Part shown: positions 17,718 to 25,464 of the stretch, one piece after another
Numbering within the stretch: position 1 is the stretch's first letter
How the letters are laid out: each line of letters starts with the position of its first letter
Source: Polyangia bacterium
GTDB taxonomy: Bacteria; Myxococcota_A; Polyangia; Nannocystales; Nannocystaceae
Length of the DNA stretch: 64,000 nt
Reading direction: 5' to 3'
Assembly (NCBI GenBank): GCA_030424595.1
Contig: JAUHWG010000003.1
Location: forward strand, 248,001-312,000
Position numbers and translations under genes: made by a program
The notes under the pieces: generated by a model
What the model saw: the letters and a program-made list of their open reading frames with translations, nothing else
Database searches by the model: none
What the model was told of the DNA's origin: nothing

Positions 17718-18983
17718 TCAGCGCCAGCGGCCGATCGTGTAGAGGTGCTCGCCCGTCCCGAGGTCGAAGGCCTCGAGCCACGTCCAGTGGGCGACGAAGA
17801 CGCGGCTGGCGCTGGCGGCCATGAGCCGCGGCCCCGACGAGACCTCCCCGCTGTGGGGGATCTCGACGTCCCAGCGCACCGCGCCGCGCTCGACGTCGCG
17901 AGCGACGAGGCGCCCCGGCTGGTCGGCGCCCTTGACCGCGTAGGTCGTGACGAGCACGCCGTCGCGGAGAACGGCGAGGCCGTCGTCCCCCTCCTCGGCG
18001 GCGAGCGGGTCGCCGGTGGGGATCGGGCTCGCCCACAGGAGATCCTCGCCGCGGTACACCGCGACCATCGGCACCCGCGTCCCGGGCTCCTTGATCCCGA
18101 GGGCGACGTGGAGCTCGCCCGAGGCTGTGAAGCCGCGATCGATCCGCATTCCCTTCGCCGGCTCGACGGCGGGATCGCCTTCGCCGGGGAGCCAGGGCTC
18201 GACCGCGTTGTCGCGGAAGGCCCCGCCGTCGTCGGTGATCCCGTACGTGCCAGGTGTCCGCGGCGGCGCGTCGCAGTCGGCCGGTGCGTCGCCGGGGCGG
18301 AACGCGCCGTCGGCGAGAGAGACGACGCGGGTGACCTCGTCGGCGGTCACGACGATCGCCTCGCCGTCGCCACCAGGGCAAAGGTGATCGACCTGCTCGC
18401 CGAGGCTCACCTTCCAGCGCGGCTGACCGTCGGCGAGCGCGAAGGCGTGGAGCTGGCCGCGGCTGTCCCCCGCGACGACGACGTCGCCGACCACGCGGCT
18501 CTTCGCGCTGTGCTCCTCGCTGAAGGTGCCGAAGGAGGTCGTCCGCCACAGCTCATGGCCGCCGATCCCGTCGTAGGCCGCGAAGTGAACGACCTGCTCG
18601 CTCTTCTCGAAGGTGTTGACGCGGCCGACGACGTCGAGCTTGCCGTCGCCGTTGACGTCGCAGAGCTCGAGGGGCGCGCCGGAGCTCCACTGGAGGATCC
18701 CGCCGAGGCCCGGCGCCTGACCGCTGATGACACCGTAGATCGCGCCGCCGATCCCGAGCAGCACGCCGGCGAAGGGGAGGACATAGAAGATATAGGCCCA
18801 GCGCGGGAGCTTGTACTGGGCGACCGGCATCCCCTGGCGTACGGGCGGTCGTCCCTGCTTCGGCACGCGCGGTCGCTCGAGCGCCGCGGTGACGCCACAG
18901 TAGACGCAGGCGACCTCTGTTGCGTTCGCCGGGGGCGGGTCGAGCTGGGCGCCGCAGCTCGGGCAGCGGAGTTGCTTGAGCAT
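17718..18983 (-). CDS. Zinc-ribbon membrane protein with PQQ-like beta-propeller
   Basis: 421 residues from ATG 18983; a TTG six bases upstream is less likely. The N-terminus is a zinc ribbon, CPSCGAQL ... CVYCG (about 6-30). A transmembrane segment (about 65-92) follows. The rest is a PQQ-like or quinoprotein-type beta-propeller: repeated strands such as LHAFALADGQPRWKVSLG, VRWDVEIPHSGEV and LEAFDLGTGEHLYTIG, plus an FG-GAP-like DVNGDGKLDVVG. The ribbon should be cytoplasmic and the propeller periplasmic. Such proteins are frequent in myxobacteria and their role is unknown. It stands alone in the locus. Confidence 0.8.
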   Translation of the reverse strand: MLKQLRCPSCGAQLDPPPANATEVACVYCGVTAALERPRVPKQGRPPVRQGMPVAQYKLPRWAYIFYVLPFAGVLLGIGGAIYGVISGQAPGLGGILQWSSGAPLELCDVNGDGKLDVVGRVNTFEKSEQVVHFAAYDGIGGHELWRTTSFGTFSEEHSAKSRVVGDVVVAGDSRGQLHAFALADGQPRWKVSLGEQVDHLCPGGDGEAIVVTADEVTRVVSLADGAFRPGDAPADCDAPPRTPGTYGITDDGGAFRDNAVEPWLPGEGDPAVEPAKGMRIDRGFTASGELHVALGIKEPGTRVPMVAVYRGEDLLWASPIPTGDPLAAEEGDDGLAVLRDGVLVTTYAVKGADQPGRLVARDVERGAVRWDVEIPHSGEVSSGPRLMAASASRVFVAHWTWLEAFDLGTGEHLYTIGRWR

Positions 18984-19348
18984 CGCCAAGAGTATAGTAG
19001 GCCGCGGTTGAGAGTTGCGAGCTGCGAGCTTCGGCGAGGCCGGGTACTCGTGCGCTCGTAGAGGCGGGGCGCGCGAGGGAGGTTCATGCCCAGAAGAGGT
19101 CTCGAGGCAGGCCTGGATTGGAGGCCGAGCTGCGGCGACCGCCCCTCAAGCGTCGCATCGCGGACAAGCGTTTCGGGCTGCGGATCTCGGCGAGGCGCCG
19201 AGAGGGCTCAGAGCCCGACTCGGGTCCGAAGAGCCAGATCGTCGACCTCGGCTGAGAAGACCAGCGTCGCCCCTGCGCGATCTTGCGACCCAGGAGAGCT
19301 GGGAGGCTCGCTCGTCTCGGATCCGCTGGATGACCCGCAGCCGGGCTC
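18984..19348. other. Intergenic region without recognisable gene
   Basis: 365 bases between two leftward genes. Open frames on the plus strand here are Arg/Ser-rich and lack motifs or ribosome-binding sites. I see no hairpin or repeat of note. Confidence 0.5.
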
Positions 19349-19840
19349 CTAGCGCGCGATGGTCGCGTAGAAGGCGTAGGTCAGGCGATCCGGGTGGTCA
19401 TAGGTCGTGACGGGAGGCGCTTCGCGGGTCAGCGTGCCTGCCATGCGGATCGTGGTGTCGTCGGGGTTCCCATCCATGATGTAGCCGACGAAGGTCTGTA
19501 CGGTGTAGCCACCTTTGCCATCGGCGTGAGTGCGGTGAAATGTCGCCTTGCGCTCAGTCTCACTCCACCCCCCTTGGATGGCCTCTCCGTTGTAATAACC
19601 GTAGAACCAGCCGCCAGCGACGTCGATCCCGAGCACCTCTAGGGTGTGGAGCCGGCCGTTGGCGATGACGTCCCACTCGCCCTCAATGAGGTGGTTGTTG
19701 GGGTCAGACTGACCGTTTGGGAAGGACTCTGTCCAATTGACCTCGGGGAAGCAACCAGGGCCGTCGGCTGCGTGGGCGAGGCTGGAGATGGTCGCAGAGG
19801 CGATGGAGAGAGAGAGGGCGAGGAGGCTGACGATACGCAT
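19349..19840 (-). CDS. Secreted hypothetical protein
   Basis: 163 residues from ATG 19840. AAGGAA lies eight bases upstream, and the signal peptide (cleavage near SLAHA) starts right at this codon; the longer frame upstream lacks support. The mature part is a small beta-rich domain (GEWDVIANGRLHTLEVLG, GGWFYGYYNGEAIQGGW, TTIRMAGTL) resembling a single lipocalin- or calycin-like barrel that responds to or binds something outside the membrane. That fold guess is weak. No operon partner is evident. Confidence 0.65.
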   Translation of the reverse strand: MRIVSLLALSLSIASATISSLAHAADGPGCFPEVNWTESFPNGQSDPNNHLIEGEWDVIANGRLHTLEVLGIDVAGGWFYGYYNGEAIQGGWSETERKATFHRTHADGKGGYTVQTFVGYIMDGNPDDTTIRMAGTLTREAPPVTTYDHPDRLTYAFYATIAR

Positions 19841-20489
19841 GACTCTGTTCCTTGTGGTCGTGTGTCCACGATGCTCGCGGCTCGCGAGAGCTGGTCCCGC
19901 GGTCGCTGTGCTCAGCGTGACTGCCAACAGAGTGACGGTGGGCGAACGATCAATTGGCCGAGCGGGTGTCAAGGGTCGTGAGGCGCCGCACTGGAGCCTT
20001 TCAAGGGCCTAGTCTAGTAGTCGTTCCCTCTGGGAGTTCGGGCGGCGGGTGCCTGCGGAGCAGGGCGTCGCAGAGACGGAGCCGACGCCCCGTTGTCGTC
20101 GTCGATGGCGGTGAGCCTCCCCCGCTCAGGGAGAGATCGAGCGCGACTGCCAGACCTCGCGCCGCGCTCCGAGCCGGCGGCGGGGCGGGACCGCTGATGG
20201 GCTCGGTGTCGTCGGCGCGGAGCATCGCGGCCTTCATCGCGAACCCGCGGAGCTTGGGCTCCGGGAGGGGCTTGTCACGGCACCACAATCGGTTGGGCAG
20301 ACCCGATGGGACGGATGGAGGCGCTTTCGCTGGAGCAAGCTCGACCGGTGGCGCGGAGATGTAGGGTCGCTGGACCGGCGGCCGGGGACGCCGCGCCGAT
20401 CCGGCGCGCAAGCGCCCGCAGAGGGCGCCGAGCCGAAAAATAGAAGGCGCCAGCGGTCGCCGGAATTGCTAGGCTCGGCGGGAGTTCCG
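19841..20489. other. Long intergenic region upstream of the tubulin neighbourhood
   Basis: About 650 bases separate a leftward gene from the rightward 20490-26784 gene row, so it must contain promoters in both directions. A Pro-rich minus-strand frame (20001-20411) has fair codon bias in its middle part, but no start, ribosome-binding site or motif I trust. No repeats stand out. Confidence 0.4.
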
Positions 20490-21047
20490 GTGACCACACA
20501 CCTCCTGCTCCTCTCTCTCAGTGCTCTTGTTCTCCTCAGCGGGGCTGGCGTTGCCGAGCACGCCGCCGAAGCTCCAGAGCTGTCGTCGATCGAGGTCCTC
20601 CGGATCACCCGAGACTTCGGCAAACCCCACTTCGATCTCGCGCTCGACGCCTTCGCCTCGGCCGGGGAGGTCGGTCTTCGCGACGTCCGCCTCCACTGGG
20701 TGAACACCAGCGCTCGGGATCGCCGAAAGCCGCTGGGTCCGCTCACCGATCGCTTGGTGAAGGTGAACCTTCGCCCCGAGAACGACCGAGCGGCCACGGT
20801 CACGGTCACCGGCGACTCCAAGGAATTCGCCTTCGCGCTCGAGCTCCGCGACGACAGCGTGATCGATGTCTATGTCGCGGCCCTCGCTGAAGGAGGTCAG
20901 GTGATCCCCCGCTGCCACGTGACCCGGGCCCGACTGATCGCCCGCCGGATCCTCGGGGTCGCCGCCGGGCTCGATCATATCGCGGTCGAGTGCACGGACA
21001 GCTTCGGGCACGCGCGGGCCGCCCGGATCCACCATCGCGACCTCTAA
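20490..21047 (+). CDS. Secreted hypothetical protein near the tubulin genes
   Basis: 185 residues from GTG 20490, with GGGAG six bases upstream. A signal peptide (LLLLSLSALVLLSGAGVA) directs it out of the cytoplasm. The mature domain is mixed alpha/beta with strands LRDVRLHWVN, TVTVTGDSKEFAFALEL and SVIDVYVAAL, and two Cys residues. No family is recognised. It is the first gene in the same-strand row leading to the tubulin pair, but 530 bases separate it from the next gene, so operon membership is unlikely. Association with tubulin is only by position. Confidence 0.65.
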   Translation: MTTHLLLLSLSALVLLSGAGVAEHAAEAPELSSIEVLRITRDFGKPHFDLALDAFASAGEVGLRDVRLHWVNTSARDRRKPLGPLTDRLVKVNLRPENDRAATVTVTGDSKEFAFALELRDDSVIDVYVAALAEGGQVIPRCHVTRARLIARRILGVAAGLDHIAVECTDSFGHARAARIHHRDL

Positions 21048-21579
21048 CAGCCCGTGGTGGAGCTCCCGTGTTCCCGTGTGCTCTCGCGGTGAGTCGTCGG
21101 TGACGACCGCACTGGCTCTGTCGGTCTGTCACCCTCGACAGGTAGCTATCATCCGCCGTCATGGTGTGAGGGGAGAGCTCCTCCGTATCCACCTTGCCGT
21201 GGTGTGAGGCGTCGACGGACCACGGCCCGTGCCCGGTGAGCAGGTGAGCCTCGGCGGCGGCGAGTCGCCGACGATCACTTCAGTAGAGAAGAGGCTGTTC
21301 GACTCGGACTTGAGCGGGACTGTCGGCTCCTCGCCCGCGGTCGTCCTGCTCTCGACCATCTCTCGACCATCTCTCGACCATCTCCGCTCCTCGGAGTTGG
21401 CTCGATCTTCGAGGTGCTCGCCCTGGCCACGATCGCGCTCACGATCACCTTCGCCCTGAGCGCATTCGGAGTGCACAGGAGCGATCTCTAGCGCGGCTGA
21501 TATCCGCCACTTGTCGCCTCCGCAGGTGGTCTATGCTCGCGGACCTGCGGTCGGCAAGGCCACCGCGAGAGGACGATCC
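21048..21579. other. Intergenic region with 11-bp triplet repeat, possible broken small gene
   Basis: CTCTCGACCAT is repeated three times at about 21350-21383. With two copies, a plus-strand frame would run from SSPAVVLLSTIS into a hydrophobic end (IFEVLALATIALTITFAL) stopping at 21491; with three copies it is broken. This may be a decayed small membrane-protein gene or chance. The promoter of the next gene is expected here. Confidence 0.3.
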
Positions 21580-23655
21580 ATGCAGCTCCCTGGCCCGACC
21601 GATCTCACCAACCGCGACGCCTTCGCCGAGCTCTGCGCGGCGATCCGACGACGCTTCGCCGACCACGCGGACGGACCGCTCTTCGTCACTGCGGCGGCGG
21701 ATCTCTGGGAGCTCTTCCTCGAGACGATACCGGCGGAGCTGCGGGCGGGCTACACCTGCAACACCTGTCGACGCTTCATCGAGCGCTACGGGGCGATGGT
21801 GACGGTCGACGACGCTGGGCGCCTGAACGCAGCGCTCTGGCCGAGCGAAGCGCCCCAGGGCTTTGAGCGTGCCTTTGCCAGCCTCGCCGAGGCCGTGACC
21901 GCGGCGCCGATCCGCGACGTTCTCCTGCCGCCGACGACGGTGCTCGGCATCCCGGCATCGCCGCCCACGGCCGACGGCAAGGTCTGGGACCACATCTCTG
22001 TCGAGGTCCCGCAGGCCCACGCCCATCCGCTCCGAAACGCCGGGCAGGTCGCGGCGGAGCGTCGTCAGGACTGGCAGATGCTCGCGCGGGCGCTGGCCGA
22101 GTTCCCGCAGGAGATCGTCGAGCGCGCGCTCATCCTCCTCAAGTCGGGCACGCTCTACCGGTCGGAGAAGTGTATCGGCGTCGCGACCTGGCTCTTCGAT
22201 CTGCACCGGAGCCGCGCTGCCCTCTCCTCCGCTCGGCAGCGTGACGCGCTCCTGTGGCGGGCTGTCGCGACCGCGCCCGCCGGCTACGCGCACGTCCGCG
22301 GCGGGATGATCGGTACGCTCCTGGAGGATCTCGCGAGCGGTCTCGACAGCGCGGCGATCAAGCGGCGCTTCGACGAGAAGATGGATCCGAGCCAGTACAT
22401 GCGCGCCCAGGTCGCGCCGACCGCTGGCAACATCGCCCAGGCCGAGCAGGCGATCGCTGGCCTCAAGGCGAGCGGCGCGCTCGCCCGCCGCTACGCCCGG
22501 CTCAGCGACGTCGCCGAGCACCTCCTCTGGCGACCGCCGCCGCCTCAGCCGAGCGTCGCGCCCGGTGGGGTCTTCAGTCATCTGACACCAAAGGCCCCGC
22601 GGCGGCCCGAGCTGGAGCTGCCGGCTCAGACCCTGACATGGGAGAAGTTCGCGCGGACCGTCCTCGACGACGCCCGGACCATCGAGGTCCAGATCCCGGC
22701 CAACTCAGCGCGCTTTGTCGCCCTTGTCACGGCCGCGGAGCCCGAATCGCCGCCGATCCTTCAGTGGGACTCCGAGGACGAGCGCAACCAAGTGAGCTGG
22801 TACTACCACGCGGGGATCGACGCCGAGATGCGGCGACGGGTCGAGGGCGCCGGCGGCCAGTACGAGGGGGTGGACATCCGCGCTTCGCTGCGCTGGGACA
22901 ACCGCAACGATCTCGATCTTCATATGATCACTCCCCGCCGCGAGCACATCTACTACGGTGCGAAGCGGTCGTCCTGCGCCGGCTGGCTCGACGTCGACAT
23001 GAACGTGAGGGGCGAGACCACCGTCCCTGTCGAGAACATCCGCTGGGGCCGCGGCAAGGCTCAGCGAGGGCGCTACTCGGTCTACGTCCAGAACTACCGC
23101 TTCCACGAGCGCGGCCGAGCGCCTACGCCTTTCAACGTCGAGATCGAGATCAGCGGCGAGATCTATCACTTCGCCGGTGTCGCCTCGCCGCGTGGCGAGA
23201 CGGGCGCCTCGTCGAACGTGCAAATCCTCGACTTTGACTATGTCCCCGGCCAGCCCCTCGCGACCCCTCCGCGGGGCACGACGGCGGCATCGACCAGCGA
23301 GCGCTGGAGCGTCGCACCTGGGGCCTGGGTCCCCGTGATGGGCATCGTCCCTTCGCCGAACCTCTGGGGCGAGCGACCGCAGGTCCGCCACGGCCGCCAC
23401 ACCTTCTTCCTCCTGAAGGACTGTCGCGATACGGCGGAAGGGCAGGGCCGAGGCTTCTTCACCGAGACCCTTCGCAGCGAGCTTCACAGCGTCCGAGCCA
23501 CGCTCGAGGCGTTCACCCAGAGCGCGACGATCGCCGGCGCTGATGAGGCCGACGCCTGTGGCCTCGGCATGACCGACCAGCAGCCGTGGGATCTCCTGCT
23601 GCGGGTCACCACCGCCAACTCGGTGGCGCACTATCGGCTTGACCGCTGGGACTGA
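21580..23655 (+). CDS. Large protein with DUF2135-type C-terminal domain, upstream of tubulins
   Basis: 691 residues from ATG 21580 (GAGAGGA about seven bases upstream). No signal peptide or membrane segment, so it is probably cytoplasmic. The N-terminal half is helical with a CNTC pair near residue 60 and no recognised family. Residues about 433-545 match DUF2135/YfaP: LRWDNRNDLDLHMITP, HIYYGAKRSSCAGWLDVDMN, PVENIRWGRG, GRYSVYVQNYRF. This beta-sandwich is usually found in proteins linked to surface or tellurium-type modules; its ligand is unknown. It is the nearest gene upstream of the tubulin pair on the same strand (307 bases), so a functional link is plausible but unproven. Confidence 0.75.
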   Translation: MQLPGPTDLTNRDAFAELCAAIRRRFADHADGPLFVTAAADLWELFLETIPAELRAGYTCNTCRRFIERYGAMVTVDDAGRLNAALWPSEAPQGFERAFASLAEAVTAAPIRDVLLPPTTVLGIPASPPTADGKVWDHISVEVPQAHAHPLRNAGQVAAERRQDWQMLARALAEFPQEIVERALILLKSGTLYRSEKCIGVATWLFDLHRSRAALSSARQRDALLWRAVATAPAGYAHVRGGMIGTLLEDLASGLDSAAIKRRFDEKMDPSQYMRAQVAPTAGNIAQAEQAIAGLKASGALARRYARLSDVAEHLLWRPPPPQPSVAPGGVFSHLTPKAPRRPELELPAQTLTWEKFARTVLDDARTIEVQIPANSARFVALVTAAEPESPPILQWDSEDERNQVSWYYHAGIDAEMRRRVEGAGGQYEGVDIRASLRWDNRNDLDLHMITPRREHIYYGAKRSSCAGWLDVDMNVRGETTVPVENIRWGRGKAQRGRYSVYVQNYRFHERGRAPTPFNVEIEISGEIYHFAGVASPRGETGASSNVQILDFDYVPGQPLATPPRGTTAASTSERWSVAPGAWVPVMGIVPSPNLWGERPQVRHGRHTFFLLKDCRDTAEGQGRGFFTETLRSELHSVRATLEAFTQSATIAGADEADACGLGMTDQQPWDLLLRVTTANSVAHYRLDRWD

Positions 23656-23962
23656 CCGCTGGACTGACCGCTGGACTGACCGCTGGGACAGGATGACCCG
23701 AGCGCGGAGGCGATGACGGCTCGCGGACGCGCCGTACTCGCGGGTCCTATGGAAGCGCGGGGACGGGACCAGGGCGCAGGGGCGCCCCAGGAAGGGGCCC
23801 GTGGACATGTGCGCGAAGCGGCGACTCGGGGCGAGGGCCTTGAAGTCGACCCGAACGGCGAGCCGCGTGACGTGATGTCGACGGTCGGGCGCGCGAAGCC
23901 GACCGCGACAGCGTCGGTCGCACCTTCGCCCGCGTGTGCTTGATAGAGTCGGAGCCGCGCTC
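23656..23962. other. Gap before the first tubulin gene, with short tandem repeats
   Basis: GACCGCTGGACT-type units recur about four times around 23640-23690, including the last codons of the upstream gene and its stop. The remaining ~270 bases show no gene. A promoter for the tubulin genes is likely here, but I cannot define boxes. Confidence 0.5.
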
Positions 23963-25279
23963 ATGGCCCGAGAAATCATCTGCATCCACGTCGGCGGCTG
24001 CGGGCTCCGGCTCGGCCTCGACTTTTGGGACATGCTCCGCGACGAGCACGGCCTCGAGAACGACGGCAAGTTCGTCGTCCGCGACGACGGCCTCGACGAC
24101 GAGCGCCGCGCCAAGATCGAGGTCTTCTTCCGCAAGGCGAGCGGCGACCGCTATGTGCCGCGCGCGGTGCTCGTCGACCTCGATCCGGGCACTCTCGACG
24201 AGATCAGGGCCAGCCCGATAGGCTCGCTCTTCCGGCCCGACAACTACGTGTTCGGTCAGTCAGGCGCGGGCAACAACTGGGCGAAGGGCCACTACACCGA
24301 GGGCGCCGAGCTCATCGCCGCGGTCGTCGACGTCGCGCGTCGCGAGATCGAGGCCTGCGACGCGCCCCAGGGCTTCATCCTCTTCCACGCGCTGGGCGGC
24401 GGGACCGGCTCGGGCCTCGGCACGCTGGTCGTGTCCAAGCTCCGCGAAGAGTACCCAAGCCTGCTCCGGGCGAGCGTGTCGGTGTTCCCCTCGGCCAAGG
24501 TCAGCGACGTCGTCGTCGAGCCCTACAACGCGACCCTCAGCGTCCACCAGTTGATCGAGAACGCCGACCTGACCCTGGTGATCGACAATGAGGCGGTCTT
24601 CAACCTGGCCCGCCGCGCCGGAGCCAGCGCGCCGCGCTACTCCGATCTCAACGCCCTCATCATCCAGGCGCTCAGCGGTGCGACAGCCTCGCTGCGCTTC
24701 CCGGCCCACGCCAACGCTGATCTCCGGGCGCTGGCGACCAACCTCGTGCCTCTCCCCCGGCTGCACTTCATTCACGTCGCCCACGCTCCGCTCGCGCTCC
24801 CCGGCGCACGGCCTGGGAGGACCTCGATCCAGCAGCTGAGCGCGCTGCTGGCCGAAGGCGGGCGGAGCTCGATCAGCGCGACGACCCTGGGCCCGACCTG
24901 GGCGGCGACGCCCCTCTACCGCGGAGGGCTGACCGACCGCGCGGTCCATGAGCTCGTCCGCGACGGTCAGTCCAGCATGGCGGGAGCGCGGGTCGGCTGG
25001 ATCCCCACGGGGCTGACGCCCGCTCGCGTGCGTCCGCCGGCCCGCGGATCGAGCCTCAGCGCGACGCTGCTGGCGAACAGCCAGGGGATCAGAGACGTCT
25101 TCCAGCGGCTCAGCGACCAGTTCGCCGTCCTCTACAAGCGCAAGGCCTTCCTTCACTGGTACACGGGCGAGGGCATGGACGCGATGGAGCTCCAGGAGGC
25201 CGCTCACAACCTGCGCCAGCTCGTCGCCGAGTACGTCCTGCGCGCCGATCTCCCCCCAACCCCCAACGAGGGGTCGTAG
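23963..25279 (+). CDS. Bacterial tubulin, beta-tubulin-like
   Basis: 438 residues from ATG 23963 (GGAG about nine bases upstream). The whole chain aligns by eye with eukaryotic beta-tubulin, far closer than FtsZ, TubZ or CetZ. GTP site: GGCG 11-14, VDLDP 71-75, GAGNNWAKGHYTEGAEL 101-117, T4 loop GGGTGSG 145-151, VEPYNATLSVHQL from 185, IDNEA 207-211, Asn230. C-terminal half: NLVPLPRLHF, WIPTG, short S9-S10 loop as in beta, RKAFLHWYTGEGMD, and helices to the end without a long acidic tail. At the T7 loop it has DLRAL; beta-tubulins have DLRKL. It should bind GTP and polymerise, probably with the alpha-like product of the next gene. Codon use matches neighbours, with no introns. Confidence 0.93.
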   Translation: MAREIICIHVGGCGLRLGLDFWDMLRDEHGLENDGKFVVRDDGLDDERRAKIEVFFRKASGDRYVPRAVLVDLDPGTLDEIRASPIGSLFRPDNYVFGQSGAGNNWAKGHYTEGAELIAAVVDVARREIEACDAPQGFILFHALGGGTGSGLGTLVVSKLREEYPSLLRASVSVFPSAKVSDVVVEPYNATLSVHQLIENADLTLVIDNEAVFNLARRAGASAPRYSDLNALIIQALSGATASLRFPAHANADLRALATNLVPLPRLHFIHVAHAPLALPGARPGRTSIQQLSALLAEGGRSSISATTLGPTWAATPLYRGGLTDRAVHELVRDGQSSMAGARVGWIPTGLTPARVRPPARGSSLSATLLANSQGIRDVFQRLSDQFAVLYKRKAFLHWYTGEGMDAMELQEAAHNLRQLVAEYVLRADLPPTPNEGS

Positions 25280-25440
25280 CCTGTGGCGAGAGTATCGCGT
25301 GCTCTCGCGCCGCAGTCGTGGGCCCTCTCGGCCGTCGACAAAACACCGCTGTACCGGGCAGGGCTGCAGGTCTCGGCGGGGCTGAGAGGACGACGAGGGC
25401 GAGCGAGCGCGCGCGGGACTATTGCTACGGGCTGTCAAGA
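25279..25440. repeat. Dispersed ~150-bp palindromic repeat, copy A
   Basis: Fills most of the 185-bp gap between the two tubulin genes. It aligns along its full length, at roughly three quarters identity by eye, with the reverse complement of 39321-39484. The shared core is CCGCTGTACCGGGC (25346-25359), and outer arms carry GCTCTCGCG and a rough inverse (GCGAGCGCGCGCGGGACT). The element looks like a non-coding REP/MITE-type repeat. It ends just before the strong ribosome-binding site of the alpha-like gene. Confidence 0.7.
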
Positions 25441-25464
25441 GCAGCCCTCGGGAGGTGAAGACGA

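Noticed and set aside
20001..20411. Pro-rich minus-strand frame in the long gap before 20490
   Set aside because: Only the middle shows coding-like codon use; it lacks a credible start and any motif, so it is reported as a gap instead.
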